Program-made: the position numbers and the translations under genes
Notes under the pieces: model-generated
What the model was told of the DNA's origin: nothing
The model's database searches: none
Seen by the model: the letters and a program-made list of their open reading frames with translations, nothing else
In this document: positions 24,130-34,325 of the stretch, in pieces
Numbering within the stretch: the stretch's first letter is position 1
Layout of the letters: each line of letters starts with the position of its first letter
Assembly: GCA_017649485.1 (NCBI GenBank)
Contig: JAGCGS010000069.1
Location: 1-51,079 of the forward strand
Source of the DNA: Bacteroidaceae bacterium
GTDB lineage: Bacteria > Bacteroidota > Bacteroidia > Bacteroidales > Bacteroidaceae
Reading direction: 5' to 3'
Length of the DNA stretch: 51,079 bases

Positions 24130-25292
24130 ATGGGAACTACAAAGAATACTTATTATACCCGGTGCTTTGAAGTCATGCTATATGCTTGCCTCTTTATCTT
24201 GTCGGGTTGTGAAAAAGATGTAGAATTTGAGAGTCCTTCTGAGGACAAAGAGAACAATATAGTCATCAACGCATTGGCAACAGAAGGCGAGCCTCTGACT
24301 GTATTCGTGAACTACGCTTATCCGATTGGGGAAAAACCTCCTTTCCTATCCTCCGATTATTGGAAGGCTATTTCTATGATGATGAATACATAACTGATTA
24401 CCGCTCTGCGAACTATTATATGAGTTCCCGCATTCTCGATGCGGAAGTTACAGCTATTGTGAATGACAATCAGACTTATCACCTGAGATTGGCTCCAGAC
24501 AGCATTGGCTATGTGTGTAATTACCGTCCACAAGTGAACGACCATATTGTGCTAAAGGCAATGAAACGGTCACAAGGCGATAGTCTTGGTAAAGAAGCAA
24601 CTGCAGAAACCACTGTGCCTGCCAAACCCTCGATTGAAGTACTGAGCCATGAGGTGTTGAGAGACAACTCTTATCGCGAGGTAAATCAGTTGTATTCTGG
24701 TGCAGATACGATTATGCGCATCACTTGTCGCATCAACGACGCAGGAGGTGAGCAGTATTACCGCCTACGCATCAGGGGGGAGAAAGGTATCGTCACGGAA
24801 ACATGGAATAATCCTGAGTTTGAAAGAGAGGGTGTACAAGAATATGAATATGATTACTATTTAACAATGCAGGATATTTTTTTCTCTGATGACCCATTGT
24901 TTGTTGACTCTCGTTTAAATAGTAATTTCGGAGGATGGCCAGCCTATTTCAGCAATGTGTTCGATAATTCTATTATTAAAGGAGCTTCCTACACAATTAC
25001 CTTAGATAGCCCAATACCCGGTAATAATTTTTACACCATATCAGGATACGATTCTGGCACAGGAAAGACAGTATGGGAGCAAATAATAGTTGATAAATAC
25101 TCACCACGGGTGATGGTGGAGTTGCAGGCCATATCGCATGATTTCTATCGATATTTGAAAAGCTTGCAGCTCTATCGCATCGTACAGTCCGATGCCTTCT
25201 CCGAGCCAGTGCAGATATACAGCAATGTGCAGAACGGCTGGGGCATCTTCGGAAGCCTCTCCAGTCAGCGCATCTTAATTCCCTACGACTAA
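24130..25292 (+). pseudogene. DUF4249 lipoprotein gene with a -1 frameshift near 24360
   Basis: The first frame (24130-24393) encodes a lipoprotein signal (lipobox LSGC) and the start of the DUF4249 domain (NNIVINALATEGEPLTVFV). It runs out of frame after SSDYW. The second frame carries the rest from about 24360 (GYFYDDEYITDY, then SRILDAEVTAIVNDN) to the stop at 25292. One extra base at TTGGAAGG would restore a continuous protein of about 387 residues (SSDYWEGYFYDDEY). This could be a true mutation, phase variation in a G run, or a sequencing error. DUF4249 proteins partner TonB receptors at the outer membrane. Confidence 0.75.
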
Positions 25293-25339
25293 AAAACTCT
25301 GTCTCATTTATAAATTTTTAGGTTAATGATTCCTTAGAC

Positions 25340-25365
25340 AGGCGGGGCAAATACCCCGCCTGCTC
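25340..25365 (+). terminator. Terminator of the TonB/DUF4249 operon
   Basis: AGGCGGGG and CCCCGCCT form an 8-bp perfect stem with a 6-nt loop, 47 bp after the DUF4249 stop. The following run is only weakly T-rich. Confidence 0.6.
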
Positions 25366-25412
25366 TTGTATTCCTCCAGCATTGTATTTCCAAGCGAATG
25401 ATTACATTCTTC

Positions 25413-25778
25413 GCATTACAAATGCTCATATTCACTACGTTCGGTTTGCAAAATCGCGAGTAAGCGAGAGCAGAGTCAAGCTTGCCTTGAACTATGCCGA
25501 GCATGAGCGATTTATCTAAATCCGAACGAACGAAGGGGACCGAACGAACGAAGGGGACCGAACGAACAAGGGAATGCCGAGCATGAGCGATTTATCTATA
25601 TCCGAACGAACAGGGAAACGAACGAACGGGGAACGGCGTGAACGAACGTGATAACTGTGTATCTGTTCGTTCGGATTTGTAATCCGAACGCATCGAATAT
25701 TAGGATTTGCAATCCGATAAGATTTTTTCCGCATTACAAATGCTCATACTCAGCCCGTTCGGATTACAAATCCGAACG
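25413..25778. repeat. REP-like palindrome cluster (GGATTTGTAATCC family) with CGAACGAACG tracts
   Basis: Perfect stems with 3-nt TGT/ACA loops occur at 25413-25425 and 25731-25743 (GCATTACAAATGC), 25668-25690 (arms CGTTCGGATT/AATCCGAACG), 25703-25715 (GGATTTGCAATCC) and 25756-25778 (arms as at 25668, inverted). Between them lie tracts of CCGAACGAACGAAGGGGA and two copies of GCCGAGCATGAGCGATTTAT. No protein-coding signal is seen; the ORFs here are translations of the repeats. Confidence 0.75.
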
Positions 25779-25842
25779 AACGGGGTGATAACTGTGTGTT
25801 TCATGTTGTCAAAGATCGCTTTTCTGGAACAACGAGCAAAAA

Positions 25843-25968
25843 CTCAATTGTCAACGGTCAATGGTCACTTCTCGGAGCAGCGAGTGCAGAGCGATGCTTG
25901 CATCAGCTATGCCGAGTCGCGACGAGATTGGAGCGAAGCTCAACGGTCAATGGTCAACGGTCAACGAC
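25843..25968. repeat. Two short heptamer runs (GTCAACG/GTCAATG units)
   Basis: Runs of three to four units occur at 25843-25867 and 25940-25968 in otherwise non-coding DNA. Between and after them (to about 26180) I see nothing gene-like. Confidence 0.75.
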
Positions 25969-26185
25969 AACACCTCCGCAAAGGCAAGCCAACGCCTGCT
26001 TCAGGTTGTCCCGATATCTCCCATTACCCGTCGGAAAGCTTCCTTTCCCCCTATAGGAATGCTTCCCGTCAGTCGTGGGAGATACTGCGACAGGTCGTGG
26101 GAACGTCTTCCCTTGACCATAGCAGATATTACCATCCCGGATGACGATGCAAAGTTACAACATGGCAAAATAAATACTATACCCA

Positions 26186-26248
26186 TTGGTACTCTTTGGT
26201 ACCCATTGGTACCCTTTTGTGCTTTTTGGGCAGCATTTGATATCTTTG
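26186..26248 (+). promoter_or_regulatory. Promoter with three phased TTGGTAC boxes
   Basis: TTGGTAC occurs at 26186, 26196 and 26206, exactly 10 bp apart. It is followed by TTTG at 26216-26219 and the -7 box TATCTTTG at 26241-26248, with 21 nt between. This is a complete Bacteroidota promoter with a helically phased operator next to the -33 element. Confidence 0.6.
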
Positions 26249-26252
26249 CGTA

Positions 26253-26424
26253 TGAACGATCGACAGCCTGGATACCGGGAAACGGTTGCGCCAGGTATAA
26301 ACCACTACGCAACCGTTTCAGTCGGGCTAGGTCTGGACGACCCATTTCCCGATAGCTAAATTGAAAACCTTTTCGTAATACTGTGCACTAAAAACAAAAA
26401 AGGTTGCTGAATCGCAACCTTTTG
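26253..26424 (+). ncRNA. Candidate small structured RNA (or leaderless 35-codon gene)
   Basis: Transcription from the promoter at 26241 would begin at about 26253 and end at the hairpin at 26396-26424, giving about 170 nt. A perfect 12-bp inverted repeat (GAAACGGTTGCG at 26275-26286 region, CGCAACCGTTTC downstream) forms a strong hairpin, with further pairing possible outside it (GACAGCC with GGC..GTC). An ORF of 35 codons (26252-26359, starting MNDRQPGYRETV) fits the same span, but its ATG is only 3 nt after the -7 box, so translation would have to be leaderless. I favour an RNA; neither is proven. Confidence 0.4.
26396..26424. terminator. Bidirectional terminator
   Basis: AAAAAGGTTGC and GCAACCTTTT form a strong stem with a 6-nt loop. 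The minus-strand side has the longer T-run (serving the DUF4369 gene); the plus side ends TTTTGATTT. Confidence 0.8.
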
Positions 26425-26428
26425 ATTT

Positions 26429-27199
26429 CTACTGATTAGCCGCATTGATAGCAGCCCGTTCTTTCTCGGCAATGTTCTGCTGAAGTCGTTGATGCTCCTC
26501 CATCAGTCTCATATTCTCCTGTGCCTTGGTAATAAAGTCCTGCACCATAGGATGCTGCTTAAAAATCATTGGGGCACTACGCATGATATCCTCCACCTGA
26601 TCTGTCATCATCGGATAAGGCATCGAGCTACACATCATCATAAACACACTCGGACCCAATACGTTGTTATAGTTATCCTTGATAAACGAAATAACGAAAT
26701 CGTTCATCTTGCGAGTCAGATCCTCGCTCTCACGTTGTATCTGGGCATGCACCTCGTCAATATTGGCTCCATTCATCACCATTTGTGCTTCACGACGGTC
26801 GAGGTTATCCAACTGTTGCACTAAATTGTTTCGATGGTCGAAGAAAGAATAGAGGGCATTATTAAGGGGAGTACCCGATGCGCGTGTCTCACTTGTAGTG
26901 ATAGACACCTGGATAAAACCGTTCTCCAAAATCAGTGGCATGATACTCTCATCGTCCATATAGAGCGAAACCATGATGGTGGAATCTGACACACCCTCCA
27001 TGGAGAACAGGCCATGTTCCACAGATGCAGAATCCACAGGCATCCAGCCACTCTCAGACAATGTCTTGAGATACAGCTTCTTGCCATCAAGGCTATTTAT
27101 ATCCGACTTCCCAGCTATCTGATAGGCACTGCTACAAGATGACAAAGCAGCTACAAACAAAGTCCCTAAAAATAACTGACTTAACGTCTTTTGTATCAT
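26429..27199 (-). CDS. DUF4369 domain lipoprotein
   Basis: The 256-residue protein has a lipobox (LSSC, near residue 22) and an N-terminal beta-rich DUF4369 domain (DGKKLYLKTLSESGWMPVDSASVEHGLFSMEG), followed by a helical, Met- and Gln-rich C-terminal half. In many Bacteroidales proteins DUF4369 precedes a thioredoxin-like domain; no CxxC domain is present here, so its role is unclear. It is monocistronic with its own promoter, and is divergent from the DPP7-like gene. Confidence 0.75.
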   Translation of the reverse strand: MIQKTLSQLFLGTLFVAALSSCSSAYQIAGKSDINSLDGKKLYLKTLSESGWMPVDSASVEHGLFSMEGVSDSTIMVSLYMDDESIMPLILENGFIQVSITTSETRASGTPLNNALYSFFDHRNNLVQQLDNLDRREAQMVMNGANIDEVHAQIQRESEDLTRKMNDFVISFIKDNYNNVLGPSVFMMMCSSMPYPMMTDQVEDIMRSAPMIFKQHPMVQDFITKAQENMRLMEEHQRLQQNIAEKERAAINAANQ

Positions 27200-27229
27200 A
27201 ACAATTGATGTTTATGTTGATGTCGATGG

Positions 27230-27237
27230 CAAATATA
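27230..27237 (-). promoter_or_regulatory. -7 box TATATTTG of the DUF4369 gene
   Basis: Minus strand, 30 nt before ATG 27199. Confidence 0.6.
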
Positions 27238-27260
27238 TTGCTTTATTTAAAATAAAGTAC

Positions 27261-27268
27261 TATCTTTG
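27261..27268 (+). promoter_or_regulatory. -7 box TATCTTTG of the S46 peptidase gene
   Basis: TTG at 27238-27240 lies 20 nt upstream; ATG 27294 follows 25 nt downstream. This is a good Bacteroidota promoter. Confidence 0.7.
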
Positions 27269-27293
27269 CTGAAATTTTAAACATCTTTAGAAT

Positions 27294-29447
27294 ATGAAAG
27301 TCAAAGTCTTAATTATTGTAGCGTTGGCAACCTTGGTTTTTGGTACCACAAGAGCCGACGAAGGTATGTGGCTGTTGCAACTGATGCAACAGCAAAACAG
27401 CATTGATATGATGAAGAAACAGGGGTTAAAACTCGAAGCCTCTGACATTTACAACCCTGATGGCGTATCACTGAAGGATGCTGTGGGCATCTTCGGTGGT
27501 GGTTGCACAGGCGAGATTATCTCTCCTAATGGTTTGGTGCTTACAAATCACCACTGCGGCTTTGGTGCCATTCAGAGTCACAGCTCAGTGGAGCATGACT
27601 ACCTGACCGATGGTTTCTGGGCTGCATCGTTAGCAGACGAGTTGCCCAACGAGCGTCTGTCGTTCCGCTTCGTGCATCGCATTGTGGATGTCACCGACTT
27701 GGTGAATGAGGATATCAAAAGTGGTGCTGTAAGCGAAATCAACTCCCTCACTCGCCCCTATCTGAACATGTTGGCTGAAAAAGAGTTGGCCAAGAGCGAC
27801 CTGAACGGTAAGCCTGGTATTGTGGCTCAGGCATATCCATTCTATGCAGGTAACAAATTCTACCTCATCTATTATAAGGTATATACTGACGTGCGTATGG
27901 TAGCTGCTCCTCCTCAGAGCATTGGTAAGTTTGGTGGTGAGACCGACAACTGGATGTGGCCTCGTCATACCTGTGACTTCTCTGTATTCCGCATCTATGC
28001 CGACAAGAATGGTGAGCCTGCTGACTATTCTCCAGAGAATGTGCCTCTGAGCACTCCTAAGTACCTCAACATCTCTATCAAAGGTTTGGATGAAGGCGAC
28101 TACGCTATGATCTTGGGCTTCCCAGGCAGCACCAGTCGTTACCTCACGGAATCAGAGGTTACCGAACGTATGTACACCACTAACCAGTCTCGCATTGACA
28201 TGCGTACCGTACGTCTGGATGTGTTGCGTGAGGCGATGGCCAAGAGCGATAAGACTCGTATCCAGTATGCCAGCAAGTTTGCAGGCAGCAGCAACTACTG
28301 GAAGAACTCTATTGGTATGAACCAGGCTATTGCTGACAATAAGGTGTTGGAAACTAAAGCTGAGGTGGAGAAGCAATTCAAAGCTTTCGCACAGGGCAAG
28401 CCTGAGTATGAAGGTGTGGTTGACAAGATCAATAATATCGTTGAAAAGTCTATCCCTGTGGAACGTCAGATTGACTACCTGAGTGAGTTCTACAGTGCCA
28501 TTGAATTCAGGACTCCAGAAGAGCCTATGAAGAAGATGAAAGAGGCCATCAGCAAGAAAGATAATGCTGCTATCAATGAAGCCAAGGAACTGATTCGTGC
28601 ACAATATGCACGCATCCACAACAAGGACTATGACCACGAAGTGGACCGTCAGGTGGCAAAGGCTATGATTCCTGCATTACAGAAAGCGCTCAGCAGCAAC
28701 GAACTGCCTAACTTCTACCAGACCATACAGCGTGATTTCAAGGGCAATGTTGATGCGTTTGTTGACAACATTTATAACAACTCTATCTTAGCCAACGAGG
28801 CTAATCTGGAGAAATTCCTCAAGAAGCCTACCACTAAGGCTATCGACAAGGACCCATCATTTGCTTTTACAAGTTCAACTATGGATTGTATATCGAAAGC
28901 AATGGATGTCTATGGTGAAACTGAGGATTTGTCACTGCTGCACAAAGCTTTTATTCGTGGCTTGAACGAGATGAAGCAGCCTACCCCATCTTATCCTGAT
29001 GCTAACTTCACCATGCGTCTTACTTATGGTAATGTGAAGTCATACGATCCTAAGGATGGTGTGCACTACAAGTATTATACTACTGGCGACGGTGTGCTGC
29101 AGAAGGAAAATCCTGACGATCCTGAATTTGTGGTTCCTGCTAAGTTGAAAGAACTTTTGCAGAAGCGTGACTTCGGTCGTTATGCCATGAAGGATGGTTC
29201 ATTGCCAGCTTGCTTCCTGACTACCAACGATATTACTGGTGGTAACTCTGGTAGTCCTGTGATGAATGATAATGGTGAACTGATTGGTATTGCTTTCGAC
29301 GGCAACTGGGAATCACTGAGTGGTGACATCAACTTCGACGATAACCTGCAGCGTTGTATCGCAGTGGATATCCGCTATGTGCTGTTCGTTATTGACAAGT
29401 TAGGTGGTGCTCAGCGACTGATCAACGAAATGACAATCATTGATTGA
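27294..29447 (+). CDS. S46-family dipeptidyl-peptidase, DPP7-like
   Basis: A 717-residue periplasmic serine peptidase that releases dipeptides for amino-acid fermentation. A signal peptide (cleavage near TTRA/DEG) precedes the chymotrypsin-like halves. The catalytic His lies in [10 protein letters not shown] (about residue 86) and the Ser in [11 protein letters not shown] (about 652). The residue after FD in AFDGNWES is Gly, as I recall for DPP7 (hydrophobic P1 preference); DPP11 (acidic preference) has Arg there. Length is typical. Its TGA overlaps the ATG of the serine ammonia-lyase, so dipeptide release and serine catabolism are co-transcribed. Confidence 0.9.
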   Translation: MKVKVLIIVALATLVFGTTRADEGMWLLQLMQQQNSIDMMKKQGLKLEASDIYNPDGVSLKDAVGIFGGGCTGEIISPNGLVLTNHHCGFGAIQSHSSVEHDYLTDGFWAASLADELPNERLSFRFVHRIVDVTDLVNEDIKSGAVSEINSLTRPYLNMLAEKELAKSDLNGKPGIVAQAYPFYAGNKFYLIYYKVYTDVRMVAAPPQSIGKFGGETDNWMWPRHTCDFSVFRIYADKNGEPADYSPENVPLSTPKYLNISIKGLDEGDYAMILGFPGSTSRYLTESEVTERMYTTNQSRIDMRTVRLDVLREAMAKSDKTRIQYASKFAGSSNYWKNSIGMNQAIADNKVLETKAEVEKQFKAFAQGKPEYEGVVDKINNIVEKSIPVERQIDYLSEFYSAIEFRTPEEPMKKMKEAISKKDNAAINEAKELIRAQYARIHNKDYDHEVDRQVAKAMIPALQKALSSNELPNFYQTIQRDFKGNVDAFVDNIYNNSILANEANLEKFLKKPTTKAIDKDPSFAFTSSTMDCISKAMDVYGETEDLSLLHKAFIRGLNEMKQPTPSYPDANFTMRLTYGNVKSYDPKDGVHYKYYTTGDGVLQKENPDDPEFVVPAKLKELLQKRDFGRYAMKDGSLPACFLTTNDITGGNSGSPVMNDNGELIGIAFDGNWESLSGDINFDDNLQRCIAVDIRYVLFVIDKLGGAQRLINEMTIID

Positions 29448-30658
29448 TGAAAAGTATCAAAGAAATATTTCGCATTGGCGTGGGGCCTTCAAGTAGTCAT
29501 ACCATGGGTCCCAAGCAAGCCTCCCAACTATTCAAGGAGCGTCATCCTGATGCCTTCCGCTTCAAGGTGACCCTCTATGGTAGCTTAGCAGCCACCGGCA
29601 AGGGTCACTTGACAGATGTAGCCATCCGTGAAGAGCTGGAACCTGTGGCTCCTGTGCAAATCGTATGGGAGCCAAAAGTATTCCTACCCTATCATCCCAA
29701 TGGCATGAACTTCAAAGCGATGGATCAAAACGAGCATATAACGGATGATTGGACAGTCTATAGCGTGGGAGGTGGCGCACTCGAAACAGAGGAAGGTCCT
29801 GTAGGCTTAAACAACGTTGGTGACATTTATCCGATGACAAACCTTACTGACATCATGGAATGGTGCGACCGCACAGGACGAAGCTATTGGGAATATGTGG
29901 CGAAATATGAAGATACGGATATTTGGGACTATTTGCAGGAAGTGTGGACAGTGATGAAGCAAGCCATTGAACGAGGTCTTGAGGCTGAGGGTGTCTTGCC
30001 TGGTCCGCTGAACCTGCGACGCAAGGCCATCACTTACTATCTAAGGGCAAAAGGCTATCAGGGTACCCTGCGTTCCAGGGGTATGGTGTTTGCATACGCC
30101 TTGGCTGCGAGCGAGGAAAATGCCTCAGGTGGTAAGATTGTAACTGCACCTACCTGTGGTAGCTGCGGCGTATTGCCTGCCGTGCTCTACTCCCTGCATC
30201 TGACGCATGATTTCAGCGATACACGCATCTTGCGAGCTTTGGCAACAGCCGGTCTGATTGGTAACATCGTCAAGGAAAACGCTTCTATATCAGGTGCCGA
30301 TGTGGGTTGTCAAGGTGAGGTGGGTGTAGCCTGCGCTATGGCATCAGCAGCTGCTTGCCAACTCTTTGGAGGCAGTCCTTCTCAGATTGAATATGCAGCC
30401 GAGATGGGATTGGAGCATCACTTGGGCATGACTTGCGACCCTGTCTGTGGCTTGGTGCAGATTCCTTGCATCGAACGCAACGCATACGCAGCTGCCAGAG
30501 CCTTGGATGCCAATATCTATGCCACCTTTACAGATGGCCACCACCGTGTATCCTTCGACCGTGTGGTGGATGTCATGAACAAAACTGGCCATGACCTGCC
30601 TTCACTCTACAAAGAGACCAGTGAAGGAGGGTTGGCGAAATTGAAGATTGAACATTGA
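29447..30658 (+). CDS. sdaA: L-serine ammonia-lyase, single-chain iron-sulfur type
   Basis: Converts L-serine to pyruvate and ammonia. The beta-domain start (GVGPSSSHTMGPKQA) and alpha-domain cysteines for the [4Fe-4S] cluster (PTCGSCGVLP, DVGCQGEVG, MTCDPVCGLVQIPC) are present. I chose ATG 29447, which overlaps the preceding stop as TGATG; a TTG one codon earlier is unlikely. The last codons (KLKIEH and TGA) are encoded by the start of the heptamer array, so the original C-terminus appears replaced or extended by repeat DNA. Confidence 0.92.
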   Translation: MKSIKEIFRIGVGPSSSHTMGPKQASQLFKERHPDAFRFKVTLYGSLAATGKGHLTDVAIREELEPVAPVQIVWEPKVFLPYHPNGMNFKAMDQNEHITDDWTVYSVGGGALETEEGPVGLNNVGDIYPMTNLTDIMEWCDRTGRSYWEYVAKYEDTDIWDYLQEVWTVMKQAIERGLEAEGVLPGPLNLRRKAITYYLRAKGYQGTLRSRGMVFAYALAASEENASGGKIVTAPTCGSCGVLPAVLYSLHLTHDFSDTRILRALATAGLIGNIVKENASISGADVGCQGEVGVACAMASAAACQLFGGSPSQIEYAAEMGLEHHLGMTCDPVCGLVQIPCIERNAYAAARALDANIYATFTDGHHRVSFDRVVDVMNKTGHDLPSLYKETSEGGLAKLKIEH

Positions 30659-30787
30659 AGATTGAAGATTGAAGATTGAAGATTCAACATTGAAGATTCA
30701 ACATTGAAGATTGAACATTGAAGATTCAACATTGAAGATTGAACATTGAAGATTCAACATTGAAGATTCAACATTGAAGATTGAAAA
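30641..30787 (+). repeat. Longest heptamer array, 21 units (TTGAAGA/TTCAACA/TTGAACA)
   Basis: Twenty-one contiguous 7-bp units with a higher-order pattern: four TTGAAGA in a row, then TTGAAGA alternating with TTCAACA or TTGAACA. It runs from inside the sdaA 3' end to the bidirectional terminator. Confidence 0.97.
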
Positions 30788-30811
30788 ATAGGCTGCTGTT
30801 GCAGCCTATTT
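30786..30811. terminator. Bidirectional terminator between sdaA and hisB
   Basis: AAATAGGCTGC and GCAGCCTATTT form an 11-bp perfect stem with loop TGTT, directly next to the hisB stop codon. Confidence 0.8.
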
Positions 30812-31984
30812 CTATAATTTACCTTTTGAAGATGGCAATTCGTAGTGATATATATCACGGCGGATTGCCATTTTTATTGCCCTGGCAAAAGCCTTGAATA
30901 TCCCTTCTATCTTATGATGCTCATTCTGTCCCTCAGCCTTGACATTCAGGTTCATCTTGGCTGAATCACTGAGTGACTTGAAGAAATGCAGGAACATCTC
31001 CGTTGGCATCTCCCCTATCTTCTCACGCTTGAACTCTGCATCCCAAACCAACCAGGGTCTGCCACCAAAATCCAAGCTCACCTGACAGAGGCAATCGTCC
31101 ATCGGCAGGCAATAGCCATATCGCTCAATGCCTCGTTTACTACCTAAGGCTTTATAAAGGCATTCGCCCAAAGCTAAAGCAGTATCTTCAATGGTATGAT
31201 GCTCATCCACATACAAATCGCCTTTCACCTCAATCTGCAGGTCAATGCCTCCATGCTTGCCAATCTGTTCCAGCATGTGGTCAAAGAAGCCTAAACCAGT
31301 ATTAATGACGCACTCACCATGTCCGTCCAAGTTCACCGCCACACGGATATCAGTTTCCTTCGTTGTACGCCTTACCTCCGCTTTACGTTCACCAGCAAAC
31401 AGAAACTCAGCCACTTTGTCCCAATCATCAGTTGTCAATACACAACATGCCTGGAGGTCTTCACGCCCCTGCAAGCAACTCGTATCTGGTTGCAACAAGA
31501 TAGCCTGACATCCCAGGTTCTTAGCCAACTCAACATCCGAAGGTCTGTCACCTATCACATAACTGTGTGCCAAATCGTACTCAGGATTATCGAGATAATG
31601 CTGAAGCATCCCCGTTCTTGGCTTGCGGTTTGGAGAATTATCTTCTGGCATGGAAGGGTCAATACATACCTCATCAAACGCGATGCCCTCACCCGCCAAA
31701 GTCTGCATTACCAGATTATGCACAGGCCAGAACGTTTCAGACGGAAAAGAACTCGTACCCAATCCATCTTGGTTGGTCACCATCACAAAACGAAAGTCCA
31801 ACTTACTACGGATGAAGCTCAAGTTTCGCATCACCTTGGGATAGAACTGCAACTTCTCAAAAGCGTCAAGCTGATAATCCACTGGCGGTTCTATCACCAA
31901 TGTGCCATCACGGTCGATAAAAAGCATGCGCTTTATTGAGCCATTGACCATCAACGATTGACTATTATCTTTCATCATTTCCAT
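30812..31984 (-). CDS. hisB: Bifunctional histidinol-phosphatase / imidazoleglycerol-phosphate dehydratase
   Basis: Catalyses two steps of histidine synthesis in the cytosol. The N-terminal HAD phosphatase shows [13 protein letters not shown] and a metal-binding loop; the C-terminal dehydratase starts at about residue 200 with the His motifs ([21 protein letters not shown]). The stop of hisD-hisC overlaps the start; ATG 31978, giving an ATGA overlap, is an equally good start to ATG 31984. Residues just after the start ([12 protein letters not shown]) are encoded by heptamer-type repeat and extend the usual N-terminus by about 15 residues. Third gene of the his operon. Confidence 0.93.
   Translation of the reverse strand: MEMMKDNSQSLMVNGSIKRMLFIDRDGTLVIEPPVDYQLDAFEKLQFYPKVMRNLSFIRSKLDFRFVMVTNQDGLGTSSFPSETFWPVHNLVMQTLAGEGIAFDEVCIDPSMPEDNSPNRKPRTGMLQHYLDNPEYDLAHSYVIGDRPSDVELAKNLGCQAILLQPDTSCLQGREDLQACCVLTTDDWDKVAEFLFAGERKAEVRRTTKETDIRVAVNLDGHGECVINTGLGFFDHMLEQIGKHGGIDLQIEVKGDLYVDEHHTIEDTALALGECLYKALGSKRGIERYGYCLPMDDCLCQVSLDFGGRPWLVWDAEFKREKIGEMPTEMFLHFFKSLSDSAKMNLNVKAEGQNEHHKIEGIFKAFARAIKMAIRRDIYHYELPSSKGKL
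31936..31965 (-). repeat. Heptamer-derived segment at the hisB 5' end
   Basis: On the coding strand the units GTCAATC, GTTGATG, GTCAATG and GCTCAAT, slightly degenerate, encode residues before the HAD domain. They are in the stop-free orientation. Confidence 0.7.
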
Positions 31985-34311
31985 CTCTTTAATGCTGCTA
32001 TTAAGGTATCATTTTCATCAGGAGTTCCAACCGTGATGCGCAAACAGTTGCCACATAAGGTTACAGAATTGCGATTCCTCACAATAATGCCCTCTCCCAC
32101 CAAATACTTATAGATGGCATTAGCATCCTGCACACGGGCGAGGAAGAAGTTGGCGTCCGAAGGAAACACCTGCTGTGTCAAAGGCAACTCAGCAAACAAC
32201 GACATCAATCGGCTTCGCTCTGTTTTCAGTACTTCAACCCATGCCTTTGTCTGTGCTGCGTTACGCAAAGTCTCCAACGCCTGGCGTTGTGTGAGCATAT
32301 TCACATTATAAGGATATTTCACCTTATTAAACAATCCAATAATCTCTACTGAGGCAAAAGCCATTCCTAAACGGATAGCAGCACAGCCCCATGCCTTCGA
32401 GAATGTCTGCAACACAATCAAGTTAGGGTACTTGTCCAACAACTTGGTAAAAGATGGCTGCTCGGAGAAGTCGATATAGGCCTCATCCACCACCACAATG
32501 CCCCAGAAATTTTGCAGCAACATCTCCACCTCTGCATGACTCATGTCATTGCCAGTAGGGTTATTCGGTGTACAGAGAAACATCAATTTAGTATGATTAT
32601 CTGAAACTTTCAATAAATCATCAGCATGGAATTGATAATTAGCATCAAGCTGCACCTTGCGATATTCTACGTCGTTCACATCGGCACAAACCTGATACAT
32701 ACCATAACTGGGGTCTATTGCCACAGCATTATCCACTCCAGGATTACAGAAGATGCGATATACCAAATCGATGGCCTCATCACTACCATTACCGCAGAAG
32801 ATTCTATCTTCACTCACGCCTTTCACCTTAGAAATCTCATGCTTCAGCTCTGTCTGCAACGGATCGGGATAACGGTTGATCGGACCATTATACGGATTTT
32901 CATTGGCATCTAAGAACACACTAGCATCCACACCGCTATATTCATTACGGGCACAAGAATAAGGTGCAAGGTTCCAGATGTTCTTACGTACAAATGATTG
33001 AAGATTGAAGATTGAAGATTGAAGATTATTATCTATGTTGGTCAGTCTTACGGTTACGGCATTCTTATGGGCATCGAGTTGTTCGTTGGCTGCCATCACT
33101 TCTATAGCCTTGCCTATATTGCCTATGCCTTGGGCAGAAAGTTCCTGATAGGTAATCTTGCGACAGAAGCTGTCGAGATTCACGCCATTATACGCCTTGG
33201 CATAACCGTTCGTTGGCAAGGTGTGGTTGGTACCAGAGGCATAGTCGCCTGCACTCTCACAAGCAAAGCGACCTAAGAACACTGACCCGGCATTGACAAT
33301 TCGCTTCGCCACATCACGATAGTCACGCGTCTGAATAATCAAATGTTCTGGTGCATATTCATTGGTTAGATTAATGGCTTCATCCATGGAGCTAACCACA
33401 ATCAGCTTACTGTTAGCTAACGACTTCTGCGCAATCTCCTGACGAGGTAATTCTTTCAGTTGACGATCTACTTCCTCTTTCACTGCCTGGAGCATCTCCA
33501 TAGAGGTAGTCACCAGCATCGCCTGACTATCCACACCATGCTCAGCCTGACTCAGTAAGTCGGCAGCTACAAACACTGGATTAGCTGTTTCATCTGCCAA
33601 GACCAATACCTCAGAAGGTCCTGCAGGCATATCAATCGCCACATCGCCCATGCTCACCAACTGCTTGGCAGCGGTAACATATTGATTACCTGGACCGAAT
33701 ATCTTATATACCCGAGGTACTGTCTCTGTGCCATAAGCCATTGCGCCAATGGCTTGCACACCACCTATTTTAAATATCTTACTAACGCCAGCTGTCTTGG
33801 CAGCAAACAGAACGGCAGGATGCACTTTGCCATTACGTCCAGGAGGAGTGCACAGCACAAATTCCCGACAACCTGCAATCTGAGCAGGTACGGCGAGCAT
33901 CAGTACTGTAGAGAACAAAGGAGCTGTACCACCAGGGATATAGAGTCCAACCTTCTCGATGGCCACTGACTCTTGCCAACAGGTAACACCAGGTTGTGTT
34001 TCTACCTGTACACCTGCAAAACGCTGAGCTTCATGAAACTTGGCTATATTCTCCTTTGCCAGTCGGATAGCAGCTTTCAGCTCATCAGAAACCAAGCCTT
34101 CTGCTTCCATTATCTCAGCATCCGATACAGCAAGGGTAGCCAGCTGAACATGGTCGAAAGTTTCCTCATAGCCCAATACAGCCTTGTCACCATTAGCTTT
34201 CACGTCATTCAGGATGACACGTACCTTATCATGCAGCTGCCCAGTGTCCATCATGGGTCTTTTAAGCAGCTCACTCCATTCCTTCCTCTCAGGATTATTT
34301 ATTATTCTCAT
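31975..34311 (-). CDS. hisD-hisC: HisD-HisC fusion: histidinol dehydrogenase joined to histidinol-phosphate aminotransferase
   Basis: One frame of 778 residues. Residues 1-425 are HisD with zinc/active-site motifs ([24 protein letters not shown]) and end at [13 protein letters not shown]. Residues from about 440 are HisC ([17 protein letters not shown], substrate/PLP motifs [19 protein letters not shown] lysine in [14 protein letters not shown]). They are normally separate genes. The junction is four CTTCAAT heptamers, read as LQSSIFN, with no stop and no ATG for an independent HisC. I chose ATG 34311; an upstream TTG at 34338 lies in repeat DNA. Both enzymes look intact. Confidence 0.9.
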   Translation of the reverse strand: MRIINNPERKEWSELLKRPMMDTGQLHDKVRVILNDVKANGDKAVLGYEETFDHVQLATLAVSDAEIMEAEGLVSDELKAAIRLAKENIAKFHEAQRFAGVQVETQPGVTCWQESVAIEKVGLYIPGGTAPLFSTVLMLAVPAQIAGCREFVLCTPPGRNGKVHPAVLFAAKTAGVSKIFKIGGVQAIGAMAYGTETVPRVYKIFGPGNQYVTAAKQLVSMGDVAIDMPAGPSEVLVLADETANPVFVAADLLSQAEHGVDSQAMLVTTSMEMLQAVKEEVDRQLKELPRQEIAQKSLANSKLIVVSSMDEAINLTNEYAPEHLIIQTRDYRDVAKRIVNAGSVFLGRFACESAGDYASGTNHTLPTNGYAKAYNGVNLDSFCRKITYQELSAQGIGNIGKAIEVMAANEQLDAHKNAVTVRLTNIDNNLQSSIFNLQSFVRKNIWNLAPYSCARNEYSGVDASVFLDANENPYNGPINRYPDPLQTELKHEISKVKGVSEDRIFCGNGSDEAIDLVYRIFCNPGVDNAVAIDPSYGMYQVCADVNDVEYRKVQLDANYQFHADDLLKVSDNHTKLMFLCTPNNPTGNDMSHAEVEMLLQNFWGIVVVDEAYIDFSEQPSFTKLLDKYPNLIVLQTFSKAWGCAAIRLGMAFASVEIIGLFNKVKYPYNVNMLTQRQALETLRNAAQTKAWVEVLKTERSRLMSLFAELPLTQQVFPSDANFFLARVQDANAIYKYLVGEGIIVRNRNSVTLCGNCLRITVGTPDENDTLIAALKRWK
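32997..33024 (-). repeat. Heptamer array at the HisD-HisC junction, 4 units
   Basis: Four perfect CTTCAAT units on the coding strand join the two enzymes in frame. Confidence 0.97.
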
Positions 34312-34325
34312 ATTATCTTTCAAAT

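Noticed and set aside
25516-26355. Several overlapping ORFs of 70-165 codons in the repeat-rich stretch
   Set aside because: Their translations are dominated by repeat-derived peptides (SPSFVRSPSFVR, VNGQRS) and no frame is favoured.
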